A stretch of 64,000 nucleotides of DNA, taken from Chrysomallon squamiferum (lineage: Eukaryota; Mollusca; Gastropoda; Neomphalida; Peltospiridae). Position numbers and translations under genes: made by a program. Positions 49,932 through 62,883 of the stretch are shown here, one piece after another. The stretch lies in NCBI GenBank assembly GCA_012295275.1, contig CM022665.1, forward strand, positions 13,348,476 through 13,412,475, given 5' to 3'. The first letter of the stretch is position 1; each line of letters begins with the position of its first letter. The notes beneath the pieces are model-generated. The model saw only the letters and a list, made by a program, of their open reading frames with translations. It was not told where the DNA came from and searched no databases.

Positions 49932-52900
49932 ATGTCAGCGCTTATCGCAGCTCAGTATGGAGCAGGTGCTTTGGTTACCGGTCTTATGCACCCTCTCGGG
50001 TATGCAAAAGTTTTAATTCAAGTGAGTAATCAAAATAAATCTATTGACAATTTTTGCACATTGATACGGATTTATTATATTTTGAGTTTTGCCAGTGCAT
50101 TACATGTAAACCTGCAAATTATTTTCATCTTTTCTTCTTTTTTTTTCATGTGAATTATTTCCGGAAAAATAGTTGCATGTAGTTTAGTTGCTGGGATGGG
50201 TTTCTGTGCACTTTTAAAAACTGATATTGACTGAACCTACTTATAATAGCCGAAAAGACCCATTTAAATTAAATCACTAACAATAAATCGGATAATCATA
50301 ATCATCATTACTAAGTTTACTTCTGAAATTTGGCCTTTATTAGTTTATAAACTTGAAACTGCAAAGTCACACTAACACTAACAGAAAGAAAATTGTTATA
50401 AATTTTTACAATTTTTATTTTTATTTTGTAAAATAATGATCTGTATTTTATTTATGCTTTAACATACGTTTTTAAAAGTTTAAAATACATATTTAGTAAA
50501 GAGAAAACATTAAATTTACAGATTAAAACAGTTTAGAATTTCTTCTGTTATGACACCATAACTATAATTAGCTGAGATTAAATTTTAATTGGTTACAGAT
50601 AATAATGTCATAAGCTATAAAACAAAACCAAACAAAAATGTTGGTTATAATTGGGGTTTTCTTTGATGTATTGATTTTTATAACGTCATATTTCAGTTTA
50701 TTCAGGAATTAAAAACTAAATTAAACGACAGCATCTGTTTTCTCTTTCTCTTTTTTTGTTTTAACCAATTTTTACCAAGTTATATATGTATATAAATGAT
50801 TTTCGAGATGATTTTAATTAGTTTTTCACTATTTTTTTAAGTGTTTCTCTTTCTGTTGTTTTTAGGTTGGATATGAACCTCTGCAACCAATACCATCAGT
50901 TTCCATCTTTGGAAAGGAATCTTATGTTTATCCAAACATCTTTCAGTATAGTAAGAAAACTATTTGACAAAGGAAAATTCCTTAACAACAGTTGGAACAT
51001 AATTTAATAATACAATAATAATGATGTTTATAAGATACCTTGTTAAAATAGATATCAGCAATCCATTATTTTAAATCCAAAAAGATTCCAAAACCAATTT
51101 GTAAATTATTTTTATTAGTAGTAATATTTAAAACATGACTTGTATAATTTCAGACCGATTTAGTTTAATATGTGTATCTTACACGTTTTAATGAATGTCT
51201 TTTTATTTATTTATTTTCTTTTCTTTTATTTTATTTTTATTAAATCTTAGATTTTGGAGATTTTAGTTTTAGATCTCAAATTTTGTAATTGCTTGGTTTG
51301 CTTAACAACAGCTACTAATCTTTTATAAGTATTTTCCTGTAATCATAAATTTTAAATTTTATTTCATTTTTAATATTTTGTTCTATTTATTTATAATGCT
51401 GCTTATAGAATGCACAGAACAAACTTGATATTCAGGTTTGCAGTGTTTGTGTTATGATGATATAACTGTATAAGTATAATCTATGTTAGTATTTTAATCT
51501 GTTTATAGTGAAACATTTGAAAAAAACTGATGGTTTTTGGGGTTTGTACAGAGGTGTGTTTCCCAGAGTTATCTCTGGAACCATTGGCAATGTTGTACAG
51601 AACACTGTTATGGAAGTAAGTTATGCACAAAAGTAATGTACCAACTAGTTTTTATTTTAATTTTTTTAATTTTTTTGAAACTCGGTACTTAATAGAAATA
51701 TAAGGGTCAGCATATTCTTTCTGTAAAAATGTTTAGGAAAGTATAACAGAATTATTAAATTTGCTTGGAGAAACAAATTTCCCACAAGATGATACATTTG
51801 CTTAAATCATTAATGTCAAATTTGAAAAAAAGATATTTTGTATTTAAAAGTTATTTTAAATTTTCACTTATAATAAGGAAAAAATTTGAATTTATTTCAG
51901 AAATTCAAGGAATCCAATTCAAATGAAAACAGATCTCTAACCAACAGTAGTGATGAACTGATGGTGTGGTTGAACTCATTCTGTAAAGAGGTATGGAAAT
52001 ACATATAAGCAAAGGCCAGATTATTCAGTAAACAAACGAAACACAAGTGACACATATTTACACTGTCTGAGATAAACCTAGCAGTGTACTTGGGTTTTAA
52101 TCTGCCAAAGCAGTTAAAGTCTACTGGTATTTTGTAAAGACTAAGTACATGTGAAAATCATGGATATGTCCTACAACATGTTTTGATGCTTCATTCCAAT
52201 ATCTTCAGTCATGCAAAAAATTTCCAGTTTGAGATTTTTTAATTTTTAATTTTTATTTATCCTCCACCTTAAAATGTACATAATCCTGAAATATTATGCA
52301 GTAATAACTTAATAAGCTACATTTATTTACCCATTTTCTGATAGGACGTCAAGTATCAAACTGGAAATGGTAAACCCTGTAGAAGAAAAGTTGTGTTTAA
52401 ACTGAATAGTTTCTTTTCCTCTTATGAGTGTTGCTGGTTATTTTGATGACAAAAACTTGCTAGAAAAAATTATGGACTTTTAGTTAGAGTTATTAAAACA
52501 TTGCTCAACTTGGAAAGTTTGATGCTGATTTTACACAAATGGTTGATTATGTAACTCAGAGTTGCATATCTTTGTCTTTTATTCATCTTTTTTCTCTTCT
52601 TTTAGCTAAATAGTAACATAATTTTGTCAAATGTGTCCAGTATTCAAGATTGTCCTGTTTACCATCAGATTTTGTTTACTTACCAATGATTTTTTATTTC
52701 AATCTGTGTTATATTTAAACCTTCATTTAAAGTAGGTAGTGGCAGACAGCTAAATTTGTTTTTTTGTTTTTTTTAAATAGGCTTTAAACTTGAATTAGAA
52801 TATATTGCAATGAATTTATGCCCAATGTTCTTGTATAATTTGAAAGTTTCTTCAGTTTCCTTCTGAATGGTATTCCAAACTAAGTTGCATTTTTTAGTGC

Positions 52901-54002
52901 TGAAATGATTGTGATATCAACAGTGATGGCCTTACATACTTGTCTTTTATTTTGTTTAGGAGTGAAACAAAATATGCTTAAAATTTTAAAATAATGTTTG
53001 TAGTTTAGCTGTTGAACTTCAGGAGGTTTTCTGGCAATCTCACCTCAGGCTACCAGCTTATAGCTCCTACTTGTATCATTTTCAGTGTTAATTATCAAAA
53101 CACATCATCTTATTTTAATTCAGATGATCCAGGTTGTAACAAGAAAGTCAAGAAATATACTTGATTTCATTATTATTACAGCAACAAAATGTAGATTTGT
53201 CCAGAATGCGATTTTGAAGGTAACTGAAAAGTACAAGATCAAAATACAACTTAAAATCACAAGTGCATATACTGTATGTGTCTGATTAACTGTTAGATGT
53301 TTTTGGATGTGAAATTGTTATAATGTTTGTTCAAAATATGCAAATTTCTAGTCTAGTACTAGTGTTGCATGCTCCTTCATAGCTATCATGTAATGGTGAA
53401 GTACAAACTCGGCTTAATATTACACTGATCATATCTGAAATTGAACAGTTTGTCTTTTTTCACTCAAAATCTGAAGCACATCCACATAATAGTTTTTAAG
53501 TTAAGACCATTTATGTGTTCTTTTTCTTGGTGATTGTCTCTTTACATCTGCATGAATTATTTCGGACTTTTTCTCACGTTTGTAGGATTGTATCATCAAG
53601 CAGAAGACAATGATCATTGTCAAAAAAATTGCAGGTACTCTGTGTGTGCAGTACTTCCGACTTTTAAATCCCAGACAACACATCATTAGAAATGGAATGA
53701 GACACCATCAAAAATGTTTGTTGTTTTATTGCACATCTGTCATTTTTTTTGTTTATCTCATTTTCATACATTGACATTTTTTTAATATTGCATACTCAGA
53801 CTTGAAAAGTTGTGAGGTATTTCTTGTTGTAGTAGTAAATGAGATCTTAGTACATGGTCACTGTCATTTGTTAATTAATTAAAATTTAAACTGATGTTTG
53901 TGATGAGTGGCTGAAAATGGCTCATGTCACATTTACCAAAGCTGTCACATTGTCATCAGTATTCAAAATGTCCTACTGCTAAATGTAAGCTACATAACAG
54001 AA

Positions 54003-54033
<31 letters not shown>

Positions 54034-57000
54034 TTATTCCACAATTTGTGGTCAAAAGGTTTTTTAACTTACAAAAAATTTAAATAAATAAAATTTTAAA
54101 ATTTTGGCTGCCACTACCTACTTAGAAATAATTTAGAAACAACATGTTACTATTTACCTCTCATTCAAGTATCATGTTTCTCTATAGGGTCATTCCGTGT
54201 CAAATCACCCAATGGGTTAAACCCGACCATCTCAGATTTTTATGAAACTTGATATACTTGTTGACTGGGATCCCAGAGCACCAAATCTGAAATATTAGCA
54301 CAATTGGATCAGTGGTGTGGAAGATACGGCCCACCGAATTTTGAGATTTTTGGCAAAAATGGGCGTGACCACCAACCTTAGAACCCTCATATCTCAGGAA
54401 CTACAGGGCCAATCTTCATAAAATTGGTATTGTTGAAAAGGCAATATAACAAGGATTCCAAATCTGCCATTTTTGGAGTACATTGACCTTTGCTATGACC
54501 TTGAAATTGAACGTGTGGATCACGTGACCTTGAGATGACTTTTATTGAAATTTAATCTCCCACATGTTAACTAAAACATATAAAAGTTTCCTGGGTGTAA
54601 TATTTTTTGTTTAGCCACAATATAGATTTAAAAAATGCACATACATGAAAATAAAACCTTTTCAGCCATTAACATCTGATTAACTAAAACGTGATTCCTA
54701 GCATCCAGAATTGATCATTCATGTTTTAGTTAATCAGATGTTAATGGCTGAAAAGGTTTTATTTTCATGTATGTGCATTTTTTAAATCTATATTGTGGCT
54801 AAACAATAAATATTACACCCAGGAAACTTTTATATGTTTTAGTTAACATGTGGGAGATTAAATTTCAATAAAGGTCATCTCAAGATCATGTGATCCACAC
54901 GTTCAATTCCAAGGTCATAGCAAAGGTCAATAGGTCAATGTACTCCAATATTTTCCAAACTGAACAAAAATGGCAGATTTGGAATCCTTGTCATATTGCC
55001 TTTTCAACAATATCAATTTTATGAAGATTGGCCCAGTAGTTCCTGAGATATGAGGGTTCTAAGGTTGGTGGTCACGCCCATTTTTGCCAAAAATCTCAAA
55101 ATTCGGTGGGCCATATCTCCCACATAAAAATCTGAGACGGTCGGGTTTAAATTTCTTTTTTTTTTGGGTGATTTGACACGGAATGACCCTATATTTAAAA
55201 AAGTACAATAAATATGTCAGGTTTTTTTAAAATTTATTTTAATTATTTACTCATTTTCCAAATTTGTTCTGATAGTTGTGTCAGTACATAGATTATTTCT
55301 TGTGGGTTAAGAAATGCAATTTACTGAAATTATTACAGTGGTACCTTGTTCTCAGACTTAATCTGTTCCAGAAAGCTATTCAAAAAATGAATCATTTATT
55401 TCCACAAGAAATAACATAAATTGGATTGATCCGTTCCAGAACACCTACCTCCAAATTATACATTATAAAACTTTTTAAGTAAACAAATTTACTTATTTAA
55501 ATATGTGTAATAATAGTTATGTGCATTAAATCACAAACAATAACTGTAAGCATAATAAACAGAAGGGGAGAGCAGATGGTGTAAGTAGAAGGCAGTGTTT
55601 GACAAAAAGTGGAGAGGAAGAGGTATCTTATTATTTGTAAGGGTCACCTTGCACAAAATGTCTGGTAACTTTCTCTCTCAGTTCTTTCTCTGTTCTGCCC
55701 CTTTACACCACCAGTACAGCCTTTTTCAGACTTACTGGAAATCATTTTCTCTAAAAACCGGTCCAATGACGTTTGTTTCTGCCTGAATTTCAAAATGTTT
55801 CTGAGGTTTTCTACAGCATTGTCACCATTTTCCACACATTACTTTGATTAGTAAACTGGCATATCCTCCCTTTCCTCCTTCCACACCATAAAACATTATG
55901 TATTGTGCTTTTATCATAGTACTTCTTATTTATTTATTTTTATTTCAGACATCTCAAGAAACAGTTGGTCGATGCCTAGGAATTGTGATCAGCCATCCTT
56001 TCCATGGTTAGTTACAATTTAGGTATTAGTGACTGTTAACTGTTTTTGTTTTTAATATAATTCATATAATTCATGCTTTTTGTTATTTTTCTTATCATTT
56101 AATCCTTAATGTTTTTAATTTTTAAATTTTGTATTGCAGTTATCATGATAAGATGCATGGTGCAGTTTGTAGGGAGAGAAACAAAATATGAGTAAGTGAC
56201 CTTGAAAATTAAAATATATTAATACCCATGAAGAATTTATGTCGTCTTGACTTGGTGTAATTATATTTTTATTATTTTAATAATAAAATGATTTTGAAAA
56301 AAGTCGAAAAAAAAAGGAGAGATAAAAATACAAGCCACTTGTGTCATAATTGAATTTTATTTATGGAATCGTTAGCCTGCTTATGATTAAAAATCAGTTA
56401 TTTATTTATTTATTTTGTATGTGTGTCTATGTATATATTATATCTATATAATTTTTCTTATTTTTTCTTCTTATTATTTTTTTTTAGTTCCATTTTGTCA
56501 TCTGTAAGTGAAATATACAGAAATGATGGCATTCTTGGATTTTTTGCGTAAGTTTACTTACATCTGTTTTAACTTGTGTGAAATACTATTACTTGTACAA
56601 ACAGTGGTAACAGATATTCATATAACCTATCACCACTTTACATTTATTGAATATGTTAAACAAGTTAATATTCATCAGCAATTTTATTTACATTGATCTT
56701 TCAATAAATATTAAGTCAGTGGTCATAAAATTTACTTACATTGGCAGTATAATTCTAAATGTAATAGTAAACTGGACTGTAAAATAATGTTTTATAAATG
56801 ATAAAAATTGTAATATTTACATTGTTTCCAGAGTTTCATAATGTTTTATACTGGTTGGGTTTGTAAATATTTTGAGTAAGGAATAGGAGATGTGTTTTAT
56901 TTGTATAGATTGGGGGGGGGTAATGAATATTTAATTTTGTTTTTAATGTATTTACACTGACATAAAAAGAAGTATTGATATGTTTTTATAGCTCTGAAAA

Positions 57001-58957
57001 ATTTAATTTTAGTTTTTAAAAAGTTTTTAAATATTTTTTATATTTTTTGCAGCTTGAATTTTCAGCATATTCAAAGTATTTTGCTGTGTGTTAAAATATA
57101 TTTTTCAGTATTTGAAAAGTAGTTTTAATCATGTTTAAAAATATTTTTTCAGTGGTATTATTCCACGTTTAGTTGGAGAGGTTATCACTGTGTGGATTTC
57201 AAACTTCCTTGCACAGCTTATCAACAAATACCTGGTAGAAGACAAAGTAAGAAAATGTCTTATTACTATCCCTGTTGATGAAATAAATGAAAAGGCAGAT
57301 TTCACACAATTATTTTTTTAATTTATTAACTTTTTCTTTGGTTGTACTGTATTCACACCAGAATCGTGCCTGATTAAAGAAAGTATTGTCAACCAGTGTT
57401 CTACAACTTTAAATAATAAAAACTTAAAGAGAAAACACTGATGAAAAATACCTGTAAGAAAGTGGCATTTTAATAAAGTATTTCATTAATAATCAAGCTT
57501 TCATTACACACATAACTTTGATTTATTCTGGTCCTATACATTTTAATGCATATTATAGTCAGTTGTGTTATCTTTGTTGGCTTTTTTTTTTTTTTTCAGG
57601 AAATGAAATCATATACTGGAGCAGCATGTGGGGTAAGTTGTTTCAAGAAATACTGTTTTCATTTAGTTATAAATTAATATTTGTCTTTTTTTTTTTTTTT
57701 TACATAAAACCTATTTTATTTTATAATAAAAAGTTTAGCACTTATTTGAGAATGTTACTGTTACAACTGCTATAAATAGTTACGACTAAACTTTGGTAAA
57801 AGAAGACAGGACGAGGAATAGAGATTAATTAATGAAACAGATTTCATGATAACATATTAAATGATTCTAAACTGTTTTGTTTTCAGCTGGTTGTTTCTCA
57901 CGTTACTTACCCTTTCACCCTTGTTACCAACATCATGGCAGTGAACACTTCAGGGTAAGCTAACCCATACTATTTTATTTATTACACTCCACTGTTTTAT
58001 GTGTCTGCTTCACAGCTTCAGTCAGTTCTGTAGTTGAGGTAACTAGTCAGATACTTTTATTCAAGTTTAATGGATCACAGGTTCAGTCTCCCACTTGAAT
58101 ATTTCCCATTCTACAAAGAACCCATTCCATAAATATCAATATCTGAATAGAAAACGTATAATTCTGAGCCTGTGTATTTTATCTGAGAAAGTGGTTACAA
58201 TTTCATTATATTTCAGCATATCATTTTGTTTTAGGACTTTTTAATCATTCATTGTTTAATTTTTAGCTTAAGAGCTGTATCTTGGAGACCATATGACAGC
58301 TGGATTGAGTGCTGGGCTGATTTGAGTAACAAGGTAAACAGGATTTCTCAATCATTTCTTTATATTAATTATCTTAAGATGAAAGATTGGGTTTCCAAAA
58401 CCCCCCGCACCCTCAAAAAGTAACCAAATCTTGTAAAATATTCACATCTGTTAACAGTTCATTTGTACATATTAAATTAATGGTGTACTCCCTCTTCTGA
58501 AATTGTGGATCTGCCACCTGTTTGTGTTTTAGGTAAAAGAAGTAATTATCTGATTTGGGTATGTGTACTGAGTTACTCTGATAACATACCACAACAGATG
58601 TTCTTGATCTTTCAGTGGACATCATTATGTCAGATGATAAACAGAAAAAAAATAGAATGAATTTATTACACCGTTTGTTGTTGTTTTTAATATATATACA
58701 TATTTTGTCAGGTATAAATGTGTATTTCATACATGTTTAAAACCATAGCCTGGAGGTGTACTGAACTTTTCTGTGCTATAATTACCGTAACCATTGGATA
58801 AAACTGGGTATATCAGATAAGAACACTTACTGTTTTGTAAGAATCTGTAAAAAATACATCCACTCTATGTATATTTCATTTTCAGGGAGCTCTCAAGAGA
58901 GGAAGCAGTCTGTTTTGGAGATACTATACAGGAACTCCTGCTCTCTACAGACGATAA
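49932..58957 (+). CDS. MTCH2: MTCH2-like mitochondrial carrier homologue (outer-membrane insertase)
   Basis: Twelve plus-strand exons: 49932-50021, 50866-50950, 51509-51615, 51901-51990, 55949-56006, 56140-56191, 56488-56547, 57153-57246, 57600-57632, 57887-57954, 58267-58333, 58886-58957. They join in phase to 291 residues (human MTCH2 303, MTCH1 longer), favouring MTCH2 or a pre-duplication orthologue. MTCH hallmarks: degenerate carrier motifs HPLGYAKVLIQVGYEP and SHPFHVIMIRCMVQFVGRE in place of P-x-D/E-x-x-K/R; GFWGLYRGVFPRV; GFFAGIIPRLVGE; SWRPYDSWIECW; RGSSLFWRYY. Such proteins are SLC25-derived but sit in the outer mitochondrial membrane, where human MTCH2 inserts alpha-helical tail-anchored proteins and acts as a tBID receptor. 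The 3.96-kb intron 4 carries three DNA-transposon-like elements. AATAAA at 59097-59102 is a probable poly(A) signal. Confidence 0.9.
52730..54124. mobile_element. DNA-transposon-like element with 16-bp perfect terminal inverted repeats
   Basis: AAGTAGGTAGTGGCAG at 52730-52745 is the exact reverse complement of CTGCCACTACCTACTT at 54109-54124, enclosing 1,395 bp. The match extends imperfectly inward (AGCTAAATTT versus AAATTTTGGCT). The left flank is TTTA/TTAA and the right flank TTAG, so a target duplication is uncertain. The interior has no intact transposase; short frames inside are not recognisable, so it is non-autonomous or decayed. A poly(A) tract lies near its right end (54008-54032). 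In MTCH2 intron 4. Confidence 0.65.
54183..55193. mobile_element. 1-kb foldback (palindromic) element in MTCH2 intron 4
   Basis: TATAGGGTCATTCCGTGTCA at 54183-54202 is mirrored at 55174-55193 (TGACACGGAATGACCCTATA). The arms continue inward almost to the centre: left arm 54183-54690, loop 54691-54722 (32 nt), right arm 54723-55193. Pairing is high through the inner 350 bp or so. The left arm carries extra sequence around 54220-54330 that the right arm lacks, and the right arm has a T-run insertion at 55154-55165. The TATA at both ends fits a TA target duplication. No coding capacity. Probably a foldback/MITE-class element. Confidence 0.85.
55336..55850 (-). mobile_element. Truncated Tigger/pogo-like DNA transposon remnant
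   Basis: CAGTGGTACCTTGTTCTCAG at 55336 next to a TA flank, followed by TTAATCTGTTCCAGAAAGC, resembles the CAGTGGTACCT ends of Tigger/pogo-class elements. The minus strand at 55835-55644 encodes a short frame with LRNILKFRQKQTSLDRFLEK, which resembles the C-terminal tail of Tigger-type transposases. The DDE and CENP-B domains and the other terminal repeat are missing, so this is a truncated end fragment. In MTCH2 intron 4, just before exon 5. Confidence 0.5.
58025..58110 (+). repeat. tRNA-derived SINE-like fragment in MTCH2 intron 10
   Basis: TAGTTGAGGTAACTAGTCAG followed about 40 nt later by GGTTCAGTCTCC (58080-58091) has the box A/box B arrangement of a tRNA-derived SINE head. Confidence 0.35.
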
Positions 58958-59096
58958 AAATGAAGTTGGAAGCCCATTTTAGTTCATTAAATAATGTACA
59001 GACCCAAGAATAACACTATAATTATAGCAGTTTAATTAATCATGACTAATAGAAATAATGTGCAGTGTTTAGACTGGATGACATTTTAATTACAAA

Positions 59097-59102
59097 AATA
59101 AA
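59097..59102 (+). terminator. Probable MTCH2 polyadenylation signal
   Basis: AATAAA 140 bp after the MTCH2 stop codon, followed by a T-rich/GT-containing segment (CTTTTTGACCTGTTACTGTTTG). Confidence 0.5.
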
Positions 59103-60742
59103 ACTTTTTGACCTGTTACTGTTTGTATGGCAGTAACATTTTTAAATTCTTTTATAAAGAAAGCATTATGTATGAACAGGATTTTGTTAATAAACATTAA
59201 ATTAGTTTTGATAATGGATATATTTTAAATTATTTTAGTTTTCCAGTTTCATATTTGTTATAATGAATATTGCAGCTTGCATTTACATATAGACACTTGT
59301 ACAATACAAACCAGATACCTTACAAGATAACGTTATATCTAACAGTAAGAACATAAACAAAAACAAACACATCTGTATTTTCACTACCAGCATATTGAAA
59401 TTCAGCTGTTAAAAATAGTTTTGAATTCTTTATTATTATTTTTTTTGCAGTGAAAAATGCATTTAAAACGAAGTAAAATATTCTTTTAATTTTGAAATTT
59501 CTTTTTCATTGTCAAAGACTCCCTATTTCAAAATGTTTAAAATTTTGTTTTGTGTATTTAACAACTTAAAAAACAACCAACAGAAGAAAAGGGATCCAAA
59601 ATTATTTCTTATAAATATTTTATGCAGTTGGTTTAACTAAAATTTAGATGCATGTGTATGTGTCATGTATGTGTTAGTGCACGTGTACTCATGTGCAAAA
59701 TACAGGTAATGGCCTTCAGTATAGCTCTTTGAAATTGCAGCAGAGTTTTGATTACTCAATTTTCAATTGTAAGTAAATTTCATTTTTACAATCCATGATA
59801 ATTTTCTCTGAAAAAAAGATACTAAGACAGGTTGTTGTTTTTTTTCCACAGTATTTCATCACTGAGGAGATATACAAATTCATGTATTGTAACCCACTGC
59901 TAAGGTTTGAAACACCTATTGCACCATACAGAATCATGAGGCTTTCAATGATTAAAATTTGTTTTAAACAGTAAAAGATGCAGTAAATTTCGAAAACCTT
60001 TGTTACATGATACAAACTCAAGAAATTAGATTTAGTAACTGGTATTTCAGAAAAAATTGTGCACCACAGAGAATTTCGAAAACTTTAGTTAATGTAATGG
60101 ACAGGACATTTTGTTTTCTATATGTAAATGCATAAAAAATAAAATCTAAAGCTATGATCAAACAAAATTCAACTTGCATTTTATCCATAGATGATATTAA
60201 TACATGTAATAGTGTTCTATAAATTTACATAACTAGATTTTTGTTTTCTTTAATTCCACCAAAAAAACTGTGTCAAAGTAAGTCTTCACATTTTTTTTTT
60301 TTTTTTTCTTAACTTGTATTTTGAGGATCATATGTCTGTTGCTGTTTTTATTTCATTTAATATTGAGATTACTTTAATTTTACACTGTTTGTAGATTTAA
60401 TTTTTTTAATTTTTTTTTTTTTTAAATATATTTTTAGACTACAATTAGAAAATAAATCTGGGAAAAATAAATTGTAAATGGATGATGTCAGTTGTAAATA
60501 GTTAATGATTTTGTTATTTCAAGTGTGAGCAGTCTTGAAAAGTATTTAAAATATATTATATAAAACATGCTTTGTTTTTATTTTTCACACACACACACAC
60601 GCACCCACTGAACATGGATGGAGAAATGAAAATGTTCTAGTGATAACACTAAAATCTGTTGTTCTGTAAACTGCTCATCTTCAATGGTTGGAACAGATCC
60701 TTGAAATATATTTAGTCTACTTCAAGTAATTTGTTTTATTCA

Positions 60743-60782
60743 CTTGTGGGAATCAGCATTTGCTGAACGTCATAGAAGTCTG
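60743..60782. repeat. 40-bp fragment duplicated at 63371-63410
   Basis: Both places read CTTGTGGGAATC-GCATTTGCTGAA-GTCATAGAAGTCT with only a few differences. It is probably a piece of an interspersed repeat. The second copy interrupts the tandem array in the last ATM intron. Confidence 0.6.
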
Positions 60783-62883
60783 ATTCCTAGAGACTGCCAT
60801 TTTAACTTGTGTTATTTTGTATGTTCAAGTAAAAAGAAAGAAATGTATAAATCTTTGTTAAACTGAAGATGTGTCAATTTTGAAATCGGTTAACCTAGTC
60901 TGTCAATGTGTTTCATTTTTCAAGTCAGTATAAATGAGATATGCGGCACTTTCCTCGATCATGTTATATTAAGAAAGACTTGCTTGTATGATAAATAATC
61001 ATTTGGCAGTGTACAGGATGTTTTATCTGACTGTTTTGGTGAGTCATTGCAAAAGAAAAAAAACCCTGAACTTTCAGTGTTTATTCTAGCTGATTAGCAA
61101 AAGCTTTTATATTCCTTTCCTACAAATATCGTTAACACTGTTTTACACCCAGAGTACTCCCTCTTCTATATACATATTGACAGACCCCTCTTTACAATAT
61201 ACCTCAATGTTGTTGTTTTTCACCAAAAAAGATAATCTATATTACAATAAATGAAAAAAGAATTATAAATTTTACTTGGCCAAATGTCTTTTCAAATGCT
61301 GTTCGCCAATTTTATATTTATTTAAAACAAATTGAAAAATACATCCATTGCATAATTATAATATATTTTATTTTCAACTTAATTATATTTATAATGGACA
61401 TCCAACAATTGGAAGTTTTCTTGGTGCATATATTTACTCAATACATATAATGACAAGTTGCTGAACCCCATGGAGGTTCGTGGATAAAATGGTTATTTTA
61501 CACATAACATTAAAATTCTGGAGTAGACAAAAATCCATCAGCTACTCTGATACAGAGTCAAATCATGAAAGTAAATTGAAAACAATACATTAGTTTTGTG
61601 GTGATATTATTCTTAAATATTTATCGAAGCTGTGGTAAACTGTTGTGAATATATATATATATTCTCAGTGTCGTAACCAAAAAAAAAAAAAAAAATGTGT
61701 TTGCATAGCAAATAGATATGAAAATGTACTAATGAATATGGTTTAAATGTTCTGTATGCATTTCTTTTTCCTTTTTGTTTTACTGGTATGTTATTGCGAA
61801 TGATTCTGCATAATGTTTGTGGTATATTTATCTTTATTTTGCAGCATAAGATAAAAAATATTAAGATCTTAAAATACACAGAGACATACACACATCTGCA
61901 GTAAAGCAATTAACTGATAAATATTTTGTTGTTTGTTTTATTTAATTTTCCACAAAGCAGTATTTCATAACTCAAAAATTACACTTCACAAATGATTTCA
62001 AATGTTTTAAATTCATTACTAAAATCATCTATAATGGTTTCAGTTGAGAAATATCTTCACAGCTCCTGAAAAGCAATTAGCTTCTGTATTAGTGAACTTC
62101 CTTGTTATCATTTTTCAGTAATTATTTTGTTTTTGGCATTTCAATTAATGCTGGTTCCTGGTTTATCACTATACTAGTTAGCAGATAAACTATTTTCAAG
62201 AGAGTTATTAAAAATACATTTCAAATTTGCTTTTTCACTTCATCCTTCATTTGGACTGTACAAATTCATTTCAGTTTAATTGAACACATAAATAGATTGA
62301 TTTCAGTGTAGTTATTTTAACAATGGCCTTTTTTTTCGTTTGTATTTTTGTTTTGTTTTTTAACAAACAAAACATGATTAGATATGACTTTCCTCTATGA
62401 CAGGATGATAAAAACAGCCTGATAAAATGGTTTCATCTCAGTTGAATATATGGCCAACAACGTGACTCCTGTATCTAAATAGAAAATATGGCCCATTTCT
62501 AAATGTGAAAATAAATACAGCCAGATGAAATGTTTCTAAATTTATTAATTTGTAATATTTTCCTCATCTGGCTGAGATTTTAAAAAACTTTTTATATTTT
62601 GGTGTAGTAACATTTCATATTTGTTTTGTGCTACAATACGACTCTTAAAACACATCACTGCTTAATGAAATTATTTTGATGCAAATCAAACAATCTAATG
62701 CTGTGTATGTAGTGCAATAAACCACTCCTTTAATGGAATAGAATCAACTTTTTCAAATGAAATAGAATTACTCCCATGGATCCAACACATTTCTTCTTTA
62801 ATTACTCCTTTATATGATTCCTGATAAAACTGATGGCTGTTGTTTAGTAAGTGAAAGTAACCAGCACAGAGTACTTGACTGTG

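Larger units (their letters stand above)
58958..62883. other. Convergent 3' ends of MTCH2 (+) and ATM (-)
   Basis: The left part is the MTCH2 3' UTR (AATAAA at 59097-59102); the right part must contain the ATM 3' UTR. No supportable coding exon lies between. Contains T-runs (60290-60310, 60405-60425), a short (CA)n near 60588-60602, a (TA)n and poly(A) near 61650-61695, and one copy of a dispersed fragment at 60743-60782. Confidence 0.5.
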
